Assembly (NCBI RefSeq): GCF_048544455.1
Contig: NC_133534.1
Coordinates: 90,797,637 to 90,861,636 of the forward strand
From: Silene latifolia
Lineage: Eukaryota > Streptophyta > Magnoliopsida > Caryophyllales > Caryophyllaceae
Direction: 5' to 3'
DNA: 64,000 nt
Positions 23,508-34,499 of this stretch are shown in pieces. Each line of letters begins with the position of its first letter. Position 1 is the first letter of the stretch. The notes under the pieces are model-generated. The model was not told the origin of the DNA and did no database searches. It saw only the letters and a list, made by a program, of their open reading frames with translations. A program made the translations under genes and the position numbers.

Positions 23508-25011
23508 TGATGCGTGTCATTTATATGATGTTTTACATCTCCTTTTACACGCATTTCAGAGCTCATTTGTTTAGTTTATGCTACATTTCCCCCTATTTCC
23601 GTCTACTTCCGTATTTTGTACTTTATTGCAGAAATGTGAAGAATTCGACGGGAAATCAAGCCAAATCTGTTTCGAGTAAGTGCATTGCAAATGACGTAAA
23701 GGAGTTGCTTAAGGAACGAGCTTGGTGCGCAATCCAAGGCCCGAAAGACAAGTCCACGAGTTAAAAGAAGTCAAGTAGGCTTAGCTTAGGTCGACCGACC
23801 AACCTAGTCAGTCGATCGACTAAGGCTCGGTTCCCAGAAGCTACTGTTGCTGAGGAGAAGTCGATCGACCAGCATCTTCGGTCGATCGACCAGACTTCGA
23901 TTCCAGACGAGATTTAGAAAGCCCGTGAGGTTTAGGTTTTAGAGAGGATTGTTGCGTTGGTTGCTATATAACGTAACAGCAGCATATCGAATAGATGATC
24001 GGATTTTTATCAGAGAACACATTAAGTTTCACAACAAAATACATTAAGTTTGAGTTTTAGTTTGTTCGGATAATTAGGGTTTGCTATATCGATTCTTGCT
24101 TTGGAATTCCGCCCCTGTTCCCAATCTTTCCTCTCGAATTTTCGGTATTCATCCCGCCCTAATCCCGTTTATTGCTTTCTTTGTTAGTATAGAATTGATA
24201 GTTAGTGTTCCCAAGCCAATTATCGTTTCTTCATCATTGCTATTTACTTTAAGTATGAATTCCGTAATTGTCATGAGTTCTATTGTTGTTTTTACCTTCG
24301 CCATGAGTAGCTAAATCTGCAGTGCTAGGATGTAGGCGATTTATGGCTAGGCGGCATTAAATTGAACACGGACTGAACCCGCGTGTCAGTCGATCGACTG
24401 ACATCGTTGGTCGATCGACTGACCTTGTAAGGTTACCCTTCGTTTTAATTGTTTTTAAACTTGTATTTAACAAATCGAATTCATGCGACCAGTTAGATAC
24501 CTATTTTGTGACTGACCCATTAGACCGAAAGGTAGGGAAGGTTTTTTGACCATCAATTAATTCGACTAAATTGTGCTAAGATCGAAAGATAGGCATAGTT
24601 TAGACTATTAGTCACTTTTCAGGACGAAAGTTAGTATTAGTGACATCAGGGACCTATAGCGAGATCGAGAGATGCTATTTGTTAGGAGTGGACCGAGAGG
24701 ACCTCTTATTTCCCGCCTTACCTGTATTTAATTCAGACCGACTTAGTTTGCTGCCACCGAAGCTGTAATGACCCGACCATCCTAGTACCTTTCCTTTATC
24801 TGTTTAATCCACATCTTTAGTTTATTTTCTTTTTATTGTTATTAGTTATAGACCAATTCAACCAACCCCCATAACAGTTACCTTTGACTGATCATAGAAC
24901 AACTAAAGTCTACAACTGCCTCCTTGCGGATCGACCCTGTTACCACTAGCCTAGGTTAGTCTTAATAGGAATTATAAATATTATCTTTGGTACTCACAGC
25001 GACGGGTATCA
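23508..25011 (+). repeat. 3' LTR of the Athila-type element
   Basis: A 1504-bp direct copy of 16545-18048 ending GGTATCA, followed by the CACGT duplication. A few substitutions and one- to few-base indels separate the copies. Confidence 0.95.
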
Positions 25012-25106
25012 CACGTAGGCATCGAAAAGCAAGAGCGCGGTCTTAGAATGCAAAGGGAGAAGAGAAAGGCGGACACTCACGTGAAACATATGTGAGGTGG
25101 AGGCTT

Positions 25107-25115
25107 CTATATATA
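25107..25115 (-). promoter_or_regulatory. TATA box candidate in the minus-strand Tat LTR
   Basis: The reverse complement reads TATATATAG, followed by AAGCCTCCACC. The plus-strand copy has a degenerate form (GCAAATAGAGAGC) near 9845. Position within the LTR is plausible for a promoter. Confidence 0.4.
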
Positions 25116-25652
25116 CTAATCACGTGAAGGAATTATGGTAAAAGTAGGATTAGGTAATAAATCTGGAAGAAAAATGAAAATTGGAGAAAAAGCAGCCCAG
25201 GAAGAGGCGCAGCAGGAACTGGGACCCTTCCAAGAGATGCAGTACCTGCTGCGTTCTCTCATGGGCAGTTTCCTCATGAGCAAGATAGATTTCCGCTGTT
25301 TTATTTAGGAATTAGGGAAGAGGTATGCTTCCTTATTCTGCAAGGTAGATATTTTTGTGATAAAAGATAAAATTTAGGAATAATACTCCCGAAAAATTCT
25401 AGAATATTCCGACTCGGTTTTAAGAGGGTTTAGAAAATGGAAGCGGTTTTTTACCCGGACTCCAAATGAACTTTAATTACTGTCAAAACGACCGTATCGG
25501 CGCGTAGATGACGACCATGAGGATGAGTTGACTATTTGAGCTATAACGTATCGAGAAACTTAAGAATTATCTTAAATCGCTCTACGTGATTAAATTTGCG
25601 GCTCAGTCATCAATGGGTGGTTGGCGGGAGGTACAAAAACGAGGTGTCAACA

Positions 25653-26420
25653 GAACCCCCAATTTGAGTGAGGCTTGGACAATGCAAAAGACAAACTATA
25701 GCCTCCAGGCCAATCAAATATTACAACCTGAAGACTATGGCGACGCGAGGCAGCTCAAGGGGTCTGCGCTAATGACCTGTCGCCGGGAATATTTTAGAAT
25801 CTGTCGACTGTTGGGGATGGTCGTTTTAAGTCCATTAGACTATGTGAGGAGGCTCGCCAGCTATAAGAAGAAACCATACCCGAGATATAGGCGAACTGCA
25901 ACTTCGTTGGGAATCATATAATGTCGATGGACAGAAACAAGATTTTCTGAGAACCACTGAGCAAACATGATGCTATAGAAGAGCGAGACTTTCCGAGAAC
26001 GCTCTAAGTAACAAAACTTTCTGAAAGCCGCTAATAATAATTTTTTTGGTTGAAGGCGAGACTTTTCGAGACACGCTAAAGAATAATTTACTTGGAGAAG
26101 GCGAGAGTTTCTGAGAAACGTTGAAAAAGGGGCAGGACTTTTCGAGAAATGCTGAAAAGGGGCAGGACTTTCCGAGAACTGCTGACAATAATTTACTTTG
26201 GTTGAAGGCGAGGTTTTTTCAGAATCGCTGAAGAATAATTGACTTGGTAGTAGGTGGATCTTTCTGAGAACTGATAGATAATAATCATCTTGATAAAAGG
26301 ACTTTCCGAGAACCAAATGCTTGAGATTTAATTTAATTGATAGAATACGAGATTTGTATTTAAAGAAACACATGGGCTGTATAGCGGTGACAAACTCTCG
26401 CTGGGGAACAAAATGTTGCA
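25653..26420 (-). mobile_element. 3' internal end of the minus-strand Tat element with tandem repeats
   Basis: On minus this leads into the polypurine tract and the LTR at 25652. Nearest the LTR it matches 460-592 in reverse. Further out (about 25940-26310) it holds degenerate repeats about 50-65 bp long around GACTTTYCGAGAA.CGCT, each followed by TAATAATTTACTTGG or a variant. Such arrays are known in the 3' untranslated part of Tat/Ogre elements. Frames here are repeat-driven and not credible proteins. Confidence 0.65.
25940..26310 (-). repeat. degenerate tandem array (GACTTTYCGAGAA core)
   Basis: The core occurs near 25985, 26050, 26105 (GAGAGTTTCTGAGAA), 26135, 26165, 26210 and 26290, at irregular 30-65 bp intervals. 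Units near 26120-26180 are the most alike (GGGGCAGGACTTT twice). Confidence 0.7.
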
Positions 26421-27370
26421 ACCGCTAGGGAAAATGTAGACTAATAGGGTGAAGAAATACGATGTAGGAAATATACGGAGTAAAAACTACCCCTAGCACT
26501 AGAAGAAATATCAAAAAGTGGGAAAATATGGGGCTTGGGCCCGCAAATAATGAACTTGAAAAGAATTAAGATAAGAGCTGCTGTGAAACCTGCTGGGGAA
26601 TAGGCGTAGCAGGGAACAGGCCTCGGGAAGAGGCGTAGCTAACACTGCATTTTCTCTAGGGCTTGTTCGTGCCTGAGTAAAACAGAAATCAGCGCGAGTT
26701 CTTATTAATTTAAACAAAACTTTTCTTCTTCTTCTTCCTCCCGACAAAACTCGCATACCCAACCAAATTTCATCAAAAATTGATCAAAATCCACCACAAA
26801 TCATGATAAATCCAGATATGTATCTCGTCCTTACTTTAAATTTCATTTGTAGTTAAAATTGGATAGAAAATTTATGGTTTTTATGCCGAAAACTGTCGAA
26901 AATTTGGGGATTCCATCCCAAATGAATTTGTCCCTTTAAATTGACATAAGAAATGTGTAATTTAACATGCTAGGAGTATAACCATATATTCGTCTCGAAT
27001 TTTCGTTGAGTTTGATGAATTGAGACCAAAATAAGATGATCCTTGCTATACAACTTCAAAGGGCTCGAAAATGGCCTCAAACTAGTCGAATTTTGACGAC
27101 ACTTGATGTTTTTGAACGCTTGGATGATAGGTAAACTTCCTATCATGTCGGAATTTTGGTTTGTGACAGGTTTTCCATGACACTTTTTGTATGGGTTTTG
27201 GCCATAGTAGCGAAATGTTGCCAAAATTTTGGCTTGTAGCCATGACTAAGCTTAGTTTAGATACGTAGGAATGTAATTTTATCACCTTTGTCGACTTGCT
27301 TGATGGTAGGGCTTAGGAAAAATGACTCGAGAAGACGACTTAAAATTGCCTCTAAATGCTTTTATTTGCT
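26421..27370. other. unassigned sequence upstream of the PMD pseudogene
   Basis: No coding region supported. A GCAGCA/GAAGAGGCGTAGC block at about 26585-26650 resembles the hairpin module of the Tat LTRs, and a TTCTTCTTCTTCTTCC run lies at 26725. The rest is moderately AT-rich and could be the 5' untranslated part or an intron of the next pseudogene, or an old LTR. Confidence 0.5.
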
Positions 27371-27381
27371 TTCTTTTGCAG

Positions 27382-28276
27382 AGGACTTACCTTCTACCTC
27401 AGGGCGAGACCCTATGGAGGTGGGCGATGATCCTCTTACGATAATGGTGGTTAACATGGGGGAAATGGAGAAAGAGGAAGAGGCGGCCAGGAGGGTTAGC
27501 GTGAGGAGGAGGGGATCCCATCTTGTGCTTGCGCCTTAGTGGGCGGATAAATGGGATGGTCGACATCTCATTTGGGCAGCGGAGAGTCACTTGTCGTACC
27601 GTGCGGCACAAAGACTGGCGAGATTTCGATCTTTGTATTGCATTACAATAAGTCTTTCTCTATATTATCTGCTTTTGCTTAGCAAATAAGCTAATAAAAT
27701 TTTTGAAAATGCAGGAGGCCGGGAATATGAGGTCATTTCCCGGGCACACGACCATGATGGAGGTCTATGAGAAGTCGTCGGAGGAGTAGAAGGCGATCAT
27801 CGAGTGTGGGACCTTCAGATCTTTGGTGAGGGGCTGGCAAGACTCCAAGGGAAGAAGATTCGGGCCAACATGTGCCTGATTCGAGCTTTTCTGGATCACT
27901 TCTGGGATACAAGCTCGACTTTCCATATACCTTTGGGAGAGATCGGGGTTACTTTGGAGGACTACGACATGATCTCCGCTCTGCCTTGTGGAGAGGAGCC
28001 GGTAGTGTGGCCCACGACGGCCATGAGAGCGCATTCAGCCGAGGCTAGGGGTTTGATCGCCTTGAACCTGGCCAAGGTTGCGGCTAGGGTACCCGGCCTG
28101 GTTCCGAGTTCTTACGTTAAGGAATACATTGACGGTAAGACTTAGGCAAGGGTGCAGACGACTGCAGGTGGTGGTTTGGTACCTTCTTCAACGTGTACAA
28201 CTGAGCAGCGAGCCTGACTGTGGCTCTGGTGGTTTTTGTCTTCAATTTACTTCCGAGATAAGGGGGAGAGGCTGTC
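27382..28276 (+). pseudogene. plant mobile domain (PMD) pseudogene, 5' part
   Basis: A first exon-like piece (from an acceptor-like TTTTGCAG at 27374-27381 to about 27630) encodes an acidic start, then SHLVLAP, a TAG, and a continuing frame (WDGRHLIWAAESHLSYRAAQR). After an intron-like stretch ending AAATGCAG (27711) the second piece carries the PMD core: TFHIPLGEIGVTLEDYDMIS and LPCGEEPVVWP. A frameshift near 27845 separates it from its upstream half. PMD proteins (aminotransferase-like, plant mobile domain) occur as host genes and inside MULE and gypsy elements; their role is silencing-related in the host members studied. The last exon is cut by the 28277 insertion. Confidence 0.7.
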
Positions 28277-31226
28277 TGTAACACCCTTGATTTTCGGCTA
28301 AATTAAAAATTACATTGACGTACAAACTTGGCTGAAATACGGGGATATTATAATAAATACACAAAGTCACTTATTACAAAATATATTTCTTTAAACAAAA
28401 TGAAATAAAACTCTTACAAGGTCTCCCATAAAAACTTAGTCTCTCATAAAAACTTGACTTGAAATAATTTCTTTTTAAACAGAGAATTGTCTTCCAAGTA
28501 ACACGACTAACAGATAATATAATAATAATATCCATGGTCACAATCGACAGACCCATAACTCAATATAATACATGCATCCAAATCTCATTATCAATGTCTT
28601 ACTCATACTTACTCATACAGTCAAATATATATAAGCTTGTAAAGAATTGTTTAACATTTAATCCCCAACAACTCACTCGCCCTAAAGTCTAATGTGGAAG
28701 GGTATGGCAACAAAATATAAGACGGTCCAAAATATGCAATCTCTATAAAATAATAGTTTCATTATAAAAGTGAATCAGTTGTCTCGATACAATATTTTAC
28801 CATCATATTACCATTAATCATTCACATCAGCTTAGTATGACAACCATCTCATTAGTACCTAAAACACAACATATAACTGTCTTAGAATAAAAAACTAATC
28901 TTTCGTTCTTCCATCAGTGTACCCAAAATCAAATGTCATTGACCACTCACAGAATGAAGCCTCTTAAAATAAATATTTAGAATGAAACAATACTCTTCAA
29001 TATAAGATTGAAATCCTTTCTTTCACTAGACTTGGGTTTCTCAAGTATGTACCATAAACATTGGTACATAAGAAGCTTTCATGTTCTCTTATCTTCTATT
29101 TGACGACTGACCATAGACTAAGTGTGCACACCTCTACACCAGGTCTGTACGTGGACAAGAGCATCTAATGGCGGGAGTGGGGATCAATCCACTCCATACA
29201 ACTACTAAGGTATTATTTCATGCCAGACTAGACACTCCGGGTTGTGAGCCAACTATTATTCTCTAGTCATTTTTGTATGCCTGGCTCGCCCCTCTGGGTT
29301 ATGAGCCAAACTATAATCTTTCGGTCTTATGACTTTGAACTTTAACGGATATGTTAAATAAACTGTAAAATTCCGAAACAAAGCTCAGTTTATCATATTA
29401 CAAAGAAAATAGTATAATTACTTCAAAAGTAATATAATTGAAGTACTTACTCTGTGTAAGTAAAATAAACGCATAGGTTAATAAAAACTTTTTCCAGGTA
29501 ATCCAATAAAACCAACTTCATACTATTTATTCCCTTAGTACCATACTGCAATCCATAATCACAATCTCAACTCTGTCTACTCATAAATAATAGTACCAGA
29601 CATAGGATTCTTATCTCGCTGCACTCAACATGAATGACTACATACCTAATGTACCTAGTTATAAATCACTTCTAGCATTTCACTACCCTTAGACATATAT
29701 AACAATGTAACTCCTTGTAAATACTAATTCTCCATTTCTCCTTGCCAAGTACGTGATAATCAAACTGTATATCCCTTCTCACGATATTAATCGTACCAAG
29801 AGACAGTATATAGCCATAGCTATTACTAAATTGATATACCCTCTCTTGACTCCAATAACTCAACTCATTACTCCTTCTCATAATATATTACTCCCAAAAT
29901 AATCAGGAATCGTATCTTCATCGTCGAACCTAAGCTAAGGACAAGGAGTGAGTGAATGGCGGATAAACCACGAAATAATATTTTCATCTCAATATCAATA
30001 CCAAACTCATAACTCAATAACCATGGTCACTTAAGACCGTAAACTTGGCACGGAAGCCCTATAATTCAATACTAGTAACCAATCGCAATTTCAATATCAA
30101 TATCGTCAAAGGTCCAACATTGAACTATGCTCAACACACAATGTACGTGATTGTAAGCTACTCACCCACGAGTCGAGGTCAAAGAGAAAAACAAATCAAA
30201 TTGAGATTTACTGAAGTTACTCCTCAACTCAACATCACTTCACATTCCTATCATAAATCAAGTCCAAAGTAATAATAAATTCTAACTTAATGGTTCCCAC
30301 TCTACTGCACAAATTGAGATTTACTGAAGTTACTCCTCAACTCAACATCATATTCTTTACCATTAAAAATCTCAATTACTCAACAAATATTCAATTCATG
30401 TAAAATTCAATCTAATGTTGTATCGTCCTCCAAACAATTAGCTAGCTAAGCATGTCACTTTTATGGGCACAACCTTACCCACTCTCAACCATCATACTTA
30501 TCAAATCTAAATTAAAAATGTATGTTTTCTATGTGTAATAATAATAATATTACAATCAATTTCAAGGTATAAACAAGTTCAAACATATAAAAACATCTCA
30601 AATAGCACCTCAAAACTCCCATATTATTAAGCATTCAAATTCCTATTTTCTTTCAAGACAAACTTTCCACTAACTGTAATCTCGTCTTTGCAATCACCGC
30701 AAACCCGCAAATAAACCGAACCCATATCCCAAATAATTAACTTAACAATAATAAGATAGAATAACTACTATGATATAAAATATATAGAAGAAAACGATTA
30801 CGTATACCATGTTCAATAATCAATCTATCACATAAAACACATGCAACCAATATATATTCAATATAACCCCGAGTAACATTTTTCAAGGCCAAACATTAAC
30901 TTGTCTTTCAATTGTAAAACCAAAATTCTTAATCATAAGATAAAACGTGGAACAAATAATGAGCCAAACCAAGTAGATGAAATATCCATAGCCATGCTAT
31001 TAAACATGATGGTTTATTCCTTCACGAGTAAATAACTCCCTTGAATAGTTCAGCCATCAAACTAATCAGCTCCTTATATAATTTTAAGCATCTACCACAA
31101 ACTTGGGAGCTATTAGCACATAATTCATATAAACCCCAAAAAATATTAAGAGTAGTAGCAGCGGTAGAATCGCGTTACCTTTAAATTTCGTATGGGGAAG
31201 AGATTAGAAATTTCTTCTGTATCAAT

Positions 31227-31790
31227 TGTTGGGGATAAAATATCAACTTTTTTACCCATGATGACGTGGCGCCTGTTCATTGGCGGAAGGAAATGCAAAG
31301 GGATTGATGAGGTGGACAAGGTGGGAACGTGGGATAAAAGCTAAACAAACACAATTTATGTTGATAAACCTACGTGCAAAGGAGAGTGGGGTCTTTGACT
31401 ATTTCACAAACTACTTCATAATAATAAGAAACTACTCCCTATTTTCCATGAGCAGACGCATGATTATAGCAGCAGAGGTAGGGAGGAGTTGGAGATTGCA
31501 ACCCTAGCAAACACAACTATATAAAGAGGGGAACGTCATATTGAGAAGGGGCATTCAACACTCTACTAATCAACATTCCGTCTACACTTAGCAATATTGG
31601 TGGGATTCCGACACCCCCCGCGGTTGTTCCCACATCGGATTTTCAGCGTCACCAAAACTTCTCGTGTCAACCTTTTATTTCATCGTTCATTCGTTCATTA
31701 AATTCGTCATATATATATCGTCTTAGGCCGTAGATTAATTACTATCACCCATTATTTAAAATTAATAGTCGGTAAATTTTTACCAAAACA
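31227..31790 (+). repeat. Tat element 5' LTR (564 bp, with a deletion)
   Basis: Starts TGTTGGGGATAAAATATC and ends TTACCAAAACA. It lacks about 66 bp present in the 3' copy at about 58937-59003, which accounts for most of the length difference. TATATAAAG at 31518-31526 is a good TATA box candidate. Confidence 0.93.
31518..31526 (+). promoter_or_regulatory. TATA box candidate, Tat 5' LTR
   Basis: AACTATATAAAG is conserved in the 3' LTR (58858-58866). Its place, about 290 bp into the LTR, suits an LTR promoter. Confidence 0.55.
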
Positions 31791-31793
31791 ATT

Positions 31794-31811
31794 TGGCGCC
31801 CATCGTGGGGC
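31794..31811 (+). other. primer binding site of the Tat element
   Basis: TGGCGCCCATCGTGGGGC starts three bases after the LTR. The TTTGGCGCC..C.GTGGGGC form is usual for this type of plant gypsy element. I do not assign the tRNA. Confidence 0.85.
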
Positions 31812-31864
31812 ATAATGATAATTTTCTACAGCCAAGTCTCGCAACATCTAACCAGACCATAGCC

Positions 31865-32814
31865 ATGGCCGGAACCAGCCAGAATCCATCCAGCAGCCAG
31901 AGCATGTCAGCCCTGTCCTCTTGAGCAAGACCTTCTCCTGCATCGGCAGGATCAGTGAGTGCACCTCCAACATCCAGCCATATGATCCCCGTCAGCATGT
32001 CACCCAGAACCATGCCACTGCCTCTGCCTCTTCCTCTTAAACCGCCGCAGATACCCAAGCCAGCAGGCACGCCCAGCCAGTCCAGATTCATCCGGCAGAG
32101 CAGCCCCAACAAAGGTGAAGCTGCGTCCAAAGCCCCGACCCAAGAGAGAACAAGTGCAGAAGTTCTCAGAAGCAGAGGAGCTCCAGTACTTGACCCGATG
32201 TAGGTGATGATCAAGGGGATTGATACTCTACACCAGGCCATTGAGGATCTGAGGAAGGACAACAGAACCTGATCACTCAGATCGTAACAGCGATCCAGCC
32301 CAAACCAGCATCGACACCTGAGGCCCTAAACCTGACCTGCGGTGGAGGATCAAGTCGATCAATTCCGTCAGAACTAGTCACCAGACAAGACCTTATAGTA
32401 GTAGCAGTCAGTGAACCAGGCGAGCCCAGAGGATTGGAATGTTTTTTATTTGACAACTCACCCAACCTGCAGCAGACACCAGGTAATGCATTGCTTAACA
32501 CTCCGTCAGGGTCTGACTATCTACTTTTTGCAGGAACGCACGTGCATCAGACATCCGATTGGCAATACAGAGCTATCATCAACACAGTAGTTCCATCACT
32601 TAGCCAATCCACCAGTGGAGCCTGGGTCGAAAGCCTACAGCAGACACCAGGATGGCAACCTGGATCTATAATCAGTGCAACACCAGTGACAAGTCATCTA
32701 CCAGGATGCCCCTAAGTAGGAGGTACACATGTTGGTTCCTTTCCGCCTGTTTCTAACCCCCTTGTAGGAGCAGGTAGTTCGCTGGAGCTGTAGTACCAGG
32801 AGCTGAGGGACCTA
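31865..32814 (+). pseudogene. gag N-terminal, low-complexity part
   Basis: An ATG at 31865 opens MAGTSQNPSSSQSMSAL, followed in shifted frames by a Pro/Ser-rich stretch (PLPLPLPLKPPQIPKPAGTP near 32020-32080) and then a helical IKGIDTLHQAIEDLRKDN (near 32215). This order, disordered start then coiled segment, is common before the gag core of Tat elements. Repeats of CAGCAGACACCAGG occur at 32470 and 32637. Several stops; not translatable as one frame. Confidence 0.55.
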
Positions 32815-33576
32815 ATGTACTGGATACCAGGCGTCGCACGTCCATTAGAGAAAGCGGCACGAGATAGCTATGCAGACTCACCTTTCGTGGACGACATAGC
32901 CCTCGTCGGCGGTCCTAAAGGGTGTGTACCACCATCCATGACGCTCTACGACGGAATTACAGATCCACTTGATCACGTCAACCACTACAAGCAGAAAATG
33001 ATGGTGATCACCGCGACTGAATCTTTAAAGGAGGCTTGTATATGCAAAGCATTTGGGTCGACCTTGTCTGGAGCAGCCCTGCAGTGGTTCGTCGACCTGC
33101 CCAATAAAAGTATAACCAACTTCGCCGACCTAGTTAATGCATTCAACCAGCAGTTTGCCAGCAGCGGAAAGCCAGAGAAGCAGACCAGCGACCTCTACCG
33201 GATAGTGCGAAGGTTCTAGGAATCTACTCGTGATTACTTAAATAGGTTCAACAAGGAGAAGGTGACAATTCTGAGGTGCGATATAGCAATCGCTATACAA
33301 GCCTTCCGCCGGGGATTGCACCAGGATTCAGATCTATACAAGAACCTGACCATGCATCCATGCACTACCTTTGAGGAGGTACAATCAAAGACGATTGCTG
33401 TCATGAGCCTGGAGGAAGACTCTGCACCCATAAGATGTGGTTATGATTCAGACCCAGTGTCCAGAAAAGCCCCGGTGGAAAACAGGAGCGAAAGATCCAA
33501 ACCCTATAGTAGGAGCGTGAACAAAGTTTCTTTAAGTTCTAAAGGAAGGGCGAGGCAGATCTGCTTCCCAAGGTGA
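32815..33576 (+). pseudogene. gag core of the Tat element
   Basis: Two frames carry the Retrotrans_gag core: SPFVDDIALVGGP, MTLYDGITDPLDHVNHYKQKM, and GAALQWFVDLPNKSI (the conserved A..WF..LP..SI), then FNQQFASS. A TAG at 33217-33219 replaces the residue before ESTRDYLNRFNKEK. Further on are IAIQAFRRGLHQDSDLY and a basic Ser/Arg tail. The gag core builds the particle shell. Neighbouring protease follows at once in another frame. Confidence 0.85.
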
Positions 33577-34493
33577 GTGAGTATGGTTTCACCACGAATC
33601 TTGCAGGATTGTTCAAAGCCCTGCAAAAGCTGGGTCGCAGAGTCAGATGGCCTAAGCCTCCGGCAGAGGGATACTCCAGCAGCAGAGAAGATACTTGCAA
33701 AAAGTGTGAGTTCCATGGCAACAACACCCACGACATAGACGAATGCCATTCTCTACAGAAGGAAGTCAAATATCATTATGATCGAGGAAATCTGGATCAC
33801 ATCCTACCTAGAGGCACAACCAGAGTGAACTCTACAGATCAGGTTATGCCATCTCCCCCTCCTCAATGTACTAGAATTGTTAGTGTTATCACAGGTGGCT
33901 TGGAGCTATGCGGATTGACGTACTCAGTAGCAAAGAGGCGTGTCGCTGAAGCAAAGGGGGATAAACTAGAATATTCATGCAGAATCAATCCCCAAAACCT
34001 GCCATCAGTCACCTTTGACAAAACAGATGCACAGTCTTCTCCAGAACCGCAGCACATCGCCTTAATCATCACACTCCCCATAGGGAATTGCGAGGTGAAG
34101 AAGATCCTAATAGATACCGGAAACTCCGTCAACCTAATCATGCTAGAGACGCTCAAAGGCATGAGATTCAGTGAAAAGGATCTAGCAAAGAAGGCGGTTC
34201 CCATGGTTGGTTTCAGTAGGGAAACAAAGCATTCCCTAGGAGAGATCGTCATCCCAAGTTATGCCGGAAGAGTTAACAAGCAGGTAAGGTATCTGGTTAT
34301 TGATAGACCCTCTATTTACAATGTGATCCTTGGTAGACCCTGGATCCATGAGATAAAGGCAATACCCTCGACGTACCACCAGTGTCTAATGTTTCCGACG
34401 CCTTCGGGTGTGAAAGAGATACGTGGGGACCTGGAAGAAGCTAAGGATTGCTATAAAGTGGCTCTGAAGTCAACAACCAGCCCACCTACATAG
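33573..34493 (+). CDS. zinc-finger-like segment and aspartic protease (Tat pro)
   Basis: An open frame of 306 residues. Residues ~45-62 hold a Cys-His cluster (CKKCEFHGNNTHDIDEC) typical of the end of Tat gag. The retropepsin motif ILIDTGNSVNLI at about residues 186-197 keeps the catalytic D-T-G, and YNVILGRPWIHEIKAIPSTY at about 250-270 is the C-terminal half of the domain. The protease cleaves gag-pol. The first ATG is probably internal, since the polyprotein would read through from gag. The TAG at 34491-34493 may replace a glutamine codon, as coding resemblance continues after it. Confidence 0.85.
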   Translation: MSEYGFTTNLAGLFKALQKLGRRVRWPKPPAEGYSSSREDTCKKCEFHGNNTHDIDECHSLQKEVKYHYDRGNLDHILPRGTTRVNSTDQVMPSPPPQCTRIVSVITGGLELCGLTYSVAKRRVAEAKGDKLEYSCRINPQNLPSVTFDKTDAQSSPEPQHIALIITLPIGNCEVKKILIDTGNSVNLIMLETLKGMRFSEKDLAKKAVPMVGFSRETKHSLGEIVIPSYAGRVNKQVRYLVIDRPSIYNVILGRPWIHEIKAIPSTYHQCLMFPTPSGVKEIRGDLEEAKDCYKVALKSTTSPPT

Positions 34494-34499
34494 CAATTA

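Larger units (their letters stand above)
16830..24418. repeat. eleven pairs of TCGATCGA palindromes, each pair 21 bp apart
   Basis: The first base of each core, pair by pair, is 16830/16851, 16900/16921, 17427/17448, 19744/19765, 19815/19836, 21476/21497, 21545/21566, 22791/22812, 23791/23812, 23861/23882 and 24390/24411. Every spacing is 21 bp. Most cores extend to GTCGATCGAC, and the best to the 14-bp palindrome CAGTCGATCGACTG. A few cores have one change (TCGACCGA at 16830 and 23791). Three pairs are duplicated by the two LTRs, so eight are independent positions within the element. The sequence between paired cores is not conserved. Confidence 0.9.
16545..25011 (+). mobile_element. pol-less Athila-type element, TSD CACGT
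   Basis: Two 1504-bp LTRs (16545-18048 and 23508-25011) look about 98-99 percent alike by eye. They flank 5.46 kb and are bounded by a perfect 5-bp duplication CACGT (16540-16544, 25012-25016). The PBS is the tRNA-Asp type typical of Athila. The inside encodes gag and protease (18174-21234) and then 2.3 kb of non-coding sequence. No RT, RNase H or integrase is present, so mobility would depend on another element. Close LTR similarity and the intact duplication point to a recent insertion. It carries many TCGATCGA palindromes in pairs 21 bp apart. Confidence 0.92.
14887..25652 (-). mobile_element. Tat-type LTR (~2.29 kb) on minus, split by an Athila-type insertion
   Basis: On minus the LTR begins TGTTGACACC at 25652, just after the tract AAATTGGGGGTTC. 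It runs down to 25012, is interrupted by the 16545-25011 element, resumes at 16544 and ends CCATAAACA at 14887. It is a diverged inverted copy of the plus-strand LTR (593-11564) and has three GCAGCA hairpin modules at matching places (near 25220, 16140 and 15560). Like the plus copy it has a polypurine tract before it and a PBS after it. Confidence 0.78.

Noticed and set aside
16830..24418. CRISPR-like array from repeated GTCGATCGAC
   Set aside because: The repeat is a short palindrome in pairs, spacers are only 13 bp, there are no cas genes and the context is a plant retroelement.
25861..26421. 186-codon minus frame in the tandem array
   Set aside because: Residues repeat with the DNA array, and no domain is visible.
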